From NCBI GenBank assembly GCA_946612175.1, contig CAMOEO010000210.1, positions 1-5,641 on the forward strand: a stretch of 5,641 nt of DNA, in the 5' to 3' direction. The stretch's first letter is position 1, and each line of letters opens with the position of its first letter. Source of the stretch: an uncultured Verrucomicrobiota bacterium (GTDB lineage Bacteria; Verrucomicrobiota; Kiritimatiellia; RFP12; UBA3636). This document shows positions 1 through 3,851 of this stretch, in pieces. The notes under the pieces were generated by a model. The model had not been told where the DNA came from. It did not search any database and saw only the letters and a program-made list of their open reading frames with translations. A program made the translations under genes and the position numbers.

Positions 1-883
1 AGGGCGGGTGGATGAAGATCGAGGAGCGGGCCTTCTCCGCGACGACGGCGCCGCCGTGCGCCCGCGCGCTCGTCTCGAGCGTGCGGACGCTGGTGCTGCC
101 CACCGCCACGACCCGCCCGCCGCGCGCTCGGCACGCGGCGACGGCCTCCGCGGTCCGCGCCGGGATCTCGTAGCGCTCGCTGTCCATCGCGTGCTCCTCG
201 ACGGTCTCGGACTTGACGGGGCGGAACGTCCCGGGGCCGACGTGGAGCGTCACGAACTCCCGGTCGACGCCCCGCTCCCCGATCCGCGCGAGCAGCGCCT
301 CGGAGAAGTGCAGCCCCGCGGTCGGCGCGGCGACGGCGCCGGTCTCGCGGGCGTAGACGGTCTGGTAGCGCTCGCGGTCGAGCCCGACGCGCGGGTCGCC
401 CGGGCCGCGCCGGATGTAGGGCGGGACGGGCGGGACGCCCGTGCGGTCGAGGATCTCGAAGAGGTCGCCGTCGTATTCGAGCGCGAGGTCGACGTGGCCG
501 TCGCGCGCGCTCTTCGCGAGGACCGTCGCGCGGATCTCGCCGCCGGCCAGGAGCATCGCGCGGCCCGGCAGCATGGGGCGCGAGGAGCGGCACAGCGCCG
601 TCCAGGCGCCGGGCCGGAGCCCCGAGGGCTCGACGAAGAGGACCTCCACGCGGCCCGGGGTGTCCTCCCAGCGCCCGAACGCGCGCGCCGAGAAGACGCG
701 GGTGTCGTTGAAGACCATCAGGTCGCCGGGGGCGAGGTAGTCGACGATGTCGCCGATATGGCGGTGCTCGAGCGCGCCGGTGCCGCGATGGACCACCATC
801 ATGCGCGAGGTCCCCCGCTCGGCGGGGGGCACCTGGGCGATGAGCTCGGGGGGGAGGACGTAGTCGAAGTCGGCGGTTCGCAT
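1..883 (-). CDS. queA: S-adenosylmethionine:tRNA ribosyltransferase-isomerase QueA (C-terminus cut by window edge)
   Basis: QueA transfers and isomerises the ribosyl part of S-adenosylmethionine onto 7-aminomethyl-7-deazaguanine in the wobble base of GUN-anticodon tRNAs, giving epoxyqueuosine in the cytoplasm. The reading frame is open for 294 codons from the ATG at 881-883 to the window edge. Family motifs appear in order: LMVFNDTRVFSAR (residues 55-67), PPYIRR (154-159), RYQTVYARETGAVAAPTAGLHF (starting at 172), LHVGPGTFRPVK (213-224), HAMDSERYEI (231-240), VGSTSVRTLE (261-270) and FIHPP (290-294). QueA is usually about 340-365 residues, so roughly 50 are missing, including the NFHLPKS-type motif. 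Small departures from the usual pattern are VGPGTF for VGLGTF, GSTSVR for GTTSVR and LHFS for LHFT. The ATG is placed by MRTADFDYVLPPELIAQ, the normal start of the family. It lies 16 bases after the preceding stop and has no Shine-Dalgarno sequence, so translation may depend on the upstream gene. Product call is seen directly and very secure. Confidence 0.96.
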   Translation of the reverse strand, partial: MRTADFDYVLPPELIAQVPPAERGTSRMMVVHRGTGALEHRHIGDIVDYLAPGDLMVFNDTRVFSARAFGRWEDTPGRVEVLFVEPSGLRPGAWTALCRSSRPMLPGRAMLLAGGEIRATVLAKSARDGHVDLALEYDGDLFEILDRTGVPPVPPYIRRGPGDPRVGLDRERYQTVYARETGAVAAPTAGLHFSEALLARIGERGVDREFVTLHVGPGTFRPVKSETVEEHAMDSERYEIPARTAEAVAACRARGGRVVAVGSTSVRTLETSARAHGGAVVAEKARSSIFIHPP

Positions 884-899
884 GGGAGGAGGGAGGGGG
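884..899 (+). other. Purine-only G-rich spacer before queA
   Basis: The 16 bases between the stop of the toroid-protein gene and the queA ATG are only G and A on the plus strand, with G runs of 3, 2, 3 and 5 separated by single A residues. The queA mRNA therefore reads as a pure C/U tract (CCCCCUCCCUCCUCCC) directly before AUG. It has no Shine-Dalgarno and resembles the anti-Shine-Dalgarno instead. The plus (template) strand could form a two-layer G-quadruplex. The composition is seen; any function is inferred. Confidence 0.4.
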
Positions 900-1820
900 T
901 CAGATGCGCGGCGCGCAGAGCGCGACGAGCGCCTCGCGCTTCGCGCCGAAGGAGGACGCCTCGGCGAGCGCCGCGAGGCGGGCGTCGCCCGAGCCCTCGA
1001 GGCGGCGCAGGGCGCGGCGGAGGTCTCCGGAATGGGCGTCGCTCCACGCGAGGGCGTCGGCCCGCGCGAGCGCGGAGGCGAGCCAGACCTCGCCGTCCGG
1101 CGCGCGCGCGGCGCCCGCGGCGGCGCGCGCGAGGCGGTCGCGGACGGCGGCGACGGCGCCGTCGATCGGGGTGAAGAGCTCGGGCCATCCGCCGTCGCCG
1201 TAGAGGCGGAGCATCGCGGCGGCGGGAAGGGCCAGGTTGTAGGCCTCGGCGCCGGGCGCGGCGGCGCCGAAGGAGCCGTCGGGGTTCTGGTGCGCGCGCA
1301 GCCACGCGGCGGCGCGGCGCAGCGCGGGCTCGACGGCGGGGTCGCCGCTGCGGGCGAGGACGAGGACGGCGAGCCCCGTCGCGGCCGGGGCGAGGGCGTC
1401 GCCGCCGCGCGCGGGCGCCCACGAGCCGTCGGCGCGCTGCGAGGCGAGCAGCGCGGCGGGGTCGGCGGACGGGAGCGCGAACGGGGCGGCGGCCGCGGGA
1501 GCCGGGGCGGGCGCGCCGGCGAGGACCGGGGAGGCGGGCGCGCCGGCGGCGGGGCCGCCGGCGCCCGGGCGGAGCAGGAGGGCGAGGGCGGCGATGGCGG
1601 CGGCCGCGACGGCGGGGCGCAGGACGAGGCGGCGCAGCAGGGCGCGGCGGCGGATCGCCGCGCGCACGGCGGGGGCCACGGAGCGCGCCCGCGCGGCGGC
1701 GGGGTGGAGCGGGGCGGCGGCGAGCGCGCGGACGAGGTCCCCGAACTCGGGGTGGTTCGCGAGCGCCTCGGCGGCGCCGGGGGCGAGGGGAAGGGGGGTG
1801 GCGGTGGCGGCGTTCTGCAT
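900..1820 (-). CDS. Putative membrane anti-sigma factor with terpene-cyclase-like toroid repeats
   Basis: This 306-residue protein follows the sigma gene by 15 bases. Its start is an ATG at 1818-1820 preceded by GAAGGAA, which overlaps the sigma stop codon. Residues 1-67 are hydrophilic and end in a basic patch (AAIRRRALLRRLVLRP, 54-69), which predicts a cytoplasmic N-terminus. Residues about 68-84 (PAVAAAAIAALALLL core) form one membrane segment. Residues 86-120 are an Ala/Pro/Gly linker. The remainder, outside the membrane, carries two QW-like motifs, QRADGSW (128-134) and QNPDGSF (178-184), 50 residues apart, each flanked by Ala/Leu-rich helices (TGLAVLVLARSGD, YNLALPAAAMLRLYG). This pattern is typical of the alpha/alpha toroid of squalene cyclases and prenyltransferases. 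The conserved DxDD catalytic motif of hopene cyclases is not visible, and the domain is too short for a full toroid enzyme. Position after an ECF sigma gene and single-pass topology suggest an anti-sigma factor, but the only Cys is at 302, so there is no zinc anti-sigma motif. Function is inferred; a plain toroid-repeat membrane protein is the alternative. Confidence 0.72.
   Translation of the reverse strand: MQNAATATPLPLAPGAAEALANHPEFGDLVRALAAAPLHPAAARARSVAPAVRAAIRRRALLRRLVLRPAVAAAAIAALALLLRPGAGGPAAGAPASPVLAGAPAPAPAAAAPFALPSADPAALLASQRADGSWAPARGGDALAPAATGLAVLVLARSGDPAVEPALRRAAAWLRAHQNPDGSFGAAAPGAEAYNLALPAAAMLRLYGDGGWPELFTPIDGAVAAVRDRLARAAAGAARAPDGEVWLASALARADALAWSDAHSGDLRRALRRLEGSGDARLAALAEASSFGAKREALVALCAPRI
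1506..1548. repeat. 16-base direct repeat, 27-base period, in the linker of the toroid protein
   Basis: GGCGGGCGCGCCGGCG occurs at 1506-1521 and again at 1533-1548. The offset is 27 bases, so the reading frame is kept, and it gives the two AGAPA copies of the Ala/Pro linker. Each copy contains GGCGCGCC. It looks like a small in-frame duplication in a low-complexity tether, with no evidence of mobility. Confidence 0.6.
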
Positions 1821-1830
1821 GGCGGAGGGG

Positions 1831-1837
1831 TTCCTTC
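1831..1837 (-). promoter_or_regulatory. Ribosome binding site of the toroid-protein gene, overlapping the sigma stop
   Basis: GAAGGAA on the minus strand overlaps the TGA of the sigma gene (1836-1838). AGGA ends 11 bases before the ATG at 1818-1820, a slightly long spacing. The overlap favours translational coupling, which is usual for sigma/anti-sigma pairs that need matched amounts. Confidence 0.55.
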
Positions 1838-2450
1838 AGGACGTCGGGGATCCGGGCTGGCGGGAGAGTTCGCGGCGCATCTGCGCGAGGGCGGCGTTCA
1901 CGCGGGACTTCACCGTCCCGACCGGCACCCGGAGCGCCTCGGCCGCCTCGGCGTAGGCGAGGCCCTGCATCACCACGAGCACCACGGCTTCCCGGAGCCC
2001 GGGGGAGAGGCAGGCGAGGGCGGCCTCGGCGTCCTGCCCCTCCCCGCGGCGGGGAGGGGCGGGCTCGGCGGCCTCCATCTCGGCCCCCGCCCTCTCGTGC
2101 AGGCCGGCGCGGCGCCGGGAGGCGCGCACCGCGTCGATCAGGACCTGCCTGGCGAGGAGGTAGAGGAAGGTGGTGAGCTTGGCCGAGGGCCGGTAGCCGC
2201 GCCGGGCGCGCCAGAGTCGGAGGAACGTCTGCTGCGCCAGATCTTCGACATCCGTAGAAACGCCGTTGCGCGCGAAAAAGTTCATCAGGGGGCGCTCGTG
2301 CTTCCGGACGAGGGCCGAGAAGGCGTCCGCGTCGTCGCCGTCGCGCGCGCGAAGCATGAGCGCGACGTCCTCCGCCGCCGAGGCCTCGGAGGCGGGCGGC
2401 GGGGGCGGGGCGCACCCGGGTTCGGCGGACGCCTGGGGGTCTTCGTCCAT
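1836..2450 (-). CDS. ECF-type (group 4, sigma70 family) RNA polymerase sigma factor
   Basis: This 204-residue protein has the two-domain build of extracytoplasmic-function sigma factors. Residues 1-27 are a Pro/Ala/Ser-rich tail. Region 2 spans about 28-110, with DAFSALVRKHERPLMNFFARNG (starting at 42), then DVEDLAQQTFLRLWRA (67-82, core-RNA-polymerase binding), then KLTTFLYLLARQVLIDAVR (91-109, -10 recognition and melting). Residues 111-144 are a charged linker. Region 4 spans about 145-195, with a helix-turn-helix in LAYAEAAEALRVPVGTVKSRVNAAL (-35 recognition). No region 1.1 or region 3 is present. The ATG is preceded by AAAGGGAA about seven bases away. The gene starts 30 bases after the permease stop and is followed 15 bases later by a membrane protein that I propose is its anti-sigma factor. 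Family assignment is secure from the motifs; the ECF subgroup, the signal and the regulon are unknown. Confidence 0.93.
   Translation of the reverse strand: MDEDPQASAEPGCAPPPPPASEASAAEDVALMLRARDGDDADAFSALVRKHERPLMNFFARNGVSTDVEDLAQQTFLRLWRARRGYRPSAKLTTFLYLLARQVLIDAVRASRRRAGLHERAGAEMEAAEPAPPRRGEGQDAEAALACLSPGLREAVVLVVMQGLAYAEAAEALRVPVGTVKSRVNAALAQMRRELSRQPGSPTS
2036..2060. repeat. Strong inverted repeat inside the sigma gene (interdomain linker)
   Basis: GCCCCTCCCC at 2036-2045 and GGGGAGGGGC at 2051-2060 form a perfect 10-bp stem around the five bases GCGGC. The symmetry extends to 12-base arms around a single central base. It falls at codons about 131-139, the linker between regions 2 and 4, where the protein sequence is little constrained. 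It could fold in mRNA; a GC-rich chance palindrome is the alternative. Confidence 0.4.
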
Positions 2451-2464
2451 CGGTTCCCTTTGCG

Positions 2465-2482
2465 GACGCCGCGCGCGGCGTC
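2465..2482. repeat. 18-base perfect palindrome between the permease stop and the sigma gene
   Basis: GACGCCGCGCGCGGCGTC is identical on both strands and covers most of the 30-base gap, overlapping the TGA of the permease gene. As RNA it gives a 7-bp stem with a CGCG loop just upstream of the sigma ribosome binding site. It could act as an attenuating or processing hairpin within the operon, or as a protein-binding dyad. No T-run follows, so a simple intrinsic terminator is unlikely. Confidence 0.45.
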
Positions 2483-3716
2483 AGGTTCGCGGCCCGTCCT
2501 CCCGGGACGGGGCGGCGAGGGCGGGGGCGGCGGGCGCGAGGGGCTTGGAGAAGTACTCGCGGGCGACGTAGCGGTAGGCGACGGCGATGAAGGCCGAGAT
2601 CGGCACGGCGAGGAACACCCCCGCGAAGCCGCCGATCACCGAGCCCCAGAAGAGCAGCGAGAAGACCACCGCGAAGTTGCTCAGCCCCGTCCGGTCGCCC
2701 ACGATCTTGGGGGTGATGTAGAAGTCCGCGAGTCCGACCGCGCCCCACGAGGCGAGGACCAGCAGCAGCGTCGCCCAGCCCCCGCCGGGGCCGAAGAAGG
2801 CGAAGAGGCAGACGGGCGGCATCACGAAGATCGAGCCCATGTAGGGGATGATGTTCACGAGGCCCACGAGCAGCCCGAGCGTGAGCCCGTAGGGCAGGCC
2901 CGCGAGGAACTGGAAGCCGAGCCCGAAGAGCACGCCCTCGATGAGCGCCACGACGACCTGCCCGCGGAAGAACGCCACGACGATGCGGATGAACTCGTCG
3001 ACGAGGAACCGCACCGCGTCGCGCGTCCGGTCGCTCGTGCCGAGCAGCACGCGCGAGAAGTCGCTGCCCCCGATCGGGCGCGAGGCGAGGTAGAAGACCA
3101 TGTAGACGACGACCATGAGCCAGCTCGTCACCGAGCCGAGGAACGCCGGCACGCGCGCCGCGATGCCGAAGGCGCGCGTGCGGACGCCCTCCGCGATCGC
3201 GCCGACGTCGAACCACGAGGCGGGGTCGAGCTGGTGGACGAGCGGCAGCAGCTCGTGGCGGTGCAGGTAGTCCTTGAGGTCGGGGATGCGGTCGAGGACC
3301 CACTGCACCGCGTCGGGCACGCGGCCCGCCAGGCCGGCGAGCTGGTCGACGACGAGCTTGCCGAAGTACCAGAAGAACGTCGCGAACGGAACGAAGATCG
3401 CGAGCAGCACGAGGACGATCGCCGCCGCGGTGGCCGCGCCGTGCAGCGCGCGCCGGCCGCGCGCACGCGGCGGGGCGAGGCGGAGGATGCCGCGGCGGAA
3501 GCCGTCGAAGAGCGGGCGCACGACCTGCGCGAGGATGACGGCGGCGACGGGCGGGAGCAGCACCTCGGAGTAGGCGGCCACGAACCGCAGCCCGAAGTAG
3601 AGCAGCGCGCCGACGAGCAGGACGAGGACGGCGAAGGCGACGAACGCCAGCGCGTTCGTGACGATGGCCGCCTGGCGGGGCGTGAAGCGGATGGGGTTCC
3701 GGGACTCGGTTTCCAT
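2481..3716 (-). CDS. PerM / AI-2E transporter family membrane protein
   Basis: This 411-residue polytopic inner-membrane protein matches the AI-2E exporter/PerM permease family in length and layout. Hydrophobic segments lie at about 19-46, 52-66, 95-117 and 190-210, then a hydrophobic C-terminal half at about 243-382. Between them is a soluble loop (about 118-189) with PDAVQWVLDRIPDLKDYL, typical of the family. Signature stretches are GLPYGLTLGLLVGLVNIIPYMG (starting at 273), FYITPKIVGDRTGLSN (332-347) and FWGSVIGGFAGVFLAVPISAF (356-376). Substrates in this family range from autoinducer-2 to unknown compounds or ions, so none is assigned. The start METESRNP is the ATG at 3714-3716. It has no Shine-Dalgarno but sits just downstream of a promoter that would give an almost leaderless mRNA. 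It is the first gene of the apparent operon with the sigma factor, the toroid protein and queA. Family is secure, function is not. Confidence 0.93.
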   Translation of the reverse strand: METESRNPIRFTPRQAAIVTNALAFVAFAVLVLLVGALLYFGLRFVAAYSEVLLPPVAAVILAQVVRPLFDGFRRGILRLAPPRARGRRALHGAATAAAIVLVLLAIFVPFATFFWYFGKLVVDQLAGLAGRVPDAVQWVLDRIPDLKDYLHRHELLPLVHQLDPASWFDVGAIAEGVRTRAFGIAARVPAFLGSVTSWLMVVVYMVFYLASRPIGGSDFSRVLLGTSDRTRDAVRFLVDEFIRIVVAFFRGQVVVALIEGVLFGLGFQFLAGLPYGLTLGLLVGLVNIIPYMGSIFVMPPVCLFAFFGPGGGWATLLLVLASWGAVGLADFYITPKIVGDRTGLSNFAVVFSLLFWGSVIGGFAGVFLAVPISAFIAVAYRYVAREYFSKPLAPAAPALAAPSREDGPRT

Positions 3717-3724
3717 GGCGCGGG

Positions 3725-3753
3725 AGTATAGCAGGGCCCCCCGCGGCGGACAA
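3725..3753 (-). promoter_or_regulatory. Sigma70-type promoter of the perM-sigma-toroid-queA operon
   Basis: On the minus strand TTGTCC (3748-3753, four of six matches to TTGACA) is separated by exactly 17 bases from TATACT (3725-3730, five of six matches to TATAAT). TGC directly precedes the hexamer, making an extended -10 (TGn). In such GC-rich DNA this is a conspicuous A/T island. Only eight bases lie between the -10 and the permease ATG, so the expected transcription start is at or within about two bases of the start codon. Housekeeping sigma recognition is inferred from the match. Confidence 0.65.
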
Positions 3754-3780
3754 GCGCGAAAACGCGCCGGAGGTCTCCGG
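3754..3780. repeat. Two adjacent short inverted repeats upstream of the operon promoter
   Basis: GCGCG-AAAA-CGCGC occupies 3754-3767 and directly abuts the -35 hexamer. CCGGAG-GT-CTCCGG occupies 3767-3780, sharing one base with the first. Either could be a regulator site or a small hairpin. Arms are only 5-6 bp and GC-rich, so chance is quite possible. Confidence 0.3.
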
Positions 3781-3799
3781 GGCGGGGCCCGGAAAGGCG

Positions 3800-3833
3800 C
3801 GGGGCCGGCGGGTCGTCCGACCCGCCGGCCCCG
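3800..3833 (-). terminator. fusA: Terminator hairpin after fusA
   Basis: Eighteen bases after the fusA stop lies a near-perfect palindrome. GGGGCCGGCGGGTCG (3801-3815) and its exact complement (3818-3832) flank two bases, with one further C-G pair outside, so about 14 bp of stem with a four-base loop can form. The tail in the direction of fusA transcription reads CGCCTTTCC, with only three T, so it is a strong stem but a poor T-run. Its place between fusA and a new promoter supports termination. Confidence 0.6.
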
Positions 3834-3851
3834 GGAATCGCGGGCGGCGGC

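Noticed and set aside
812..828. Hairpin CCCCCGC-TCG-GCGGGGG near the queA start as a regulatory element
   Set aside because: It lies inside the queA reading frame over Pro/Ala/Glu/Arg codons and is short; such GC stems are expected by chance here.
8..1174. A plus-strand open frame opposite queA
   Set aside because: The minus strand encodes an unmistakable QueA here; the plus-strand translation is Arg/Ala-rich with no domain.
900..1820. Zinc-binding anti-sigma (ZAS) domain in the membrane protein
   Set aside because: There is no HxxxCxxC; the only cysteine is residue 302 near the C-terminus.
882..3731. A plus-strand open frame of about 949 codons
   Set aside because: It is antisense to four well-supported genes, has low-complexity Gly/Arg/Glu/His-rich content and shows no recognisable motif; a GC artefact.
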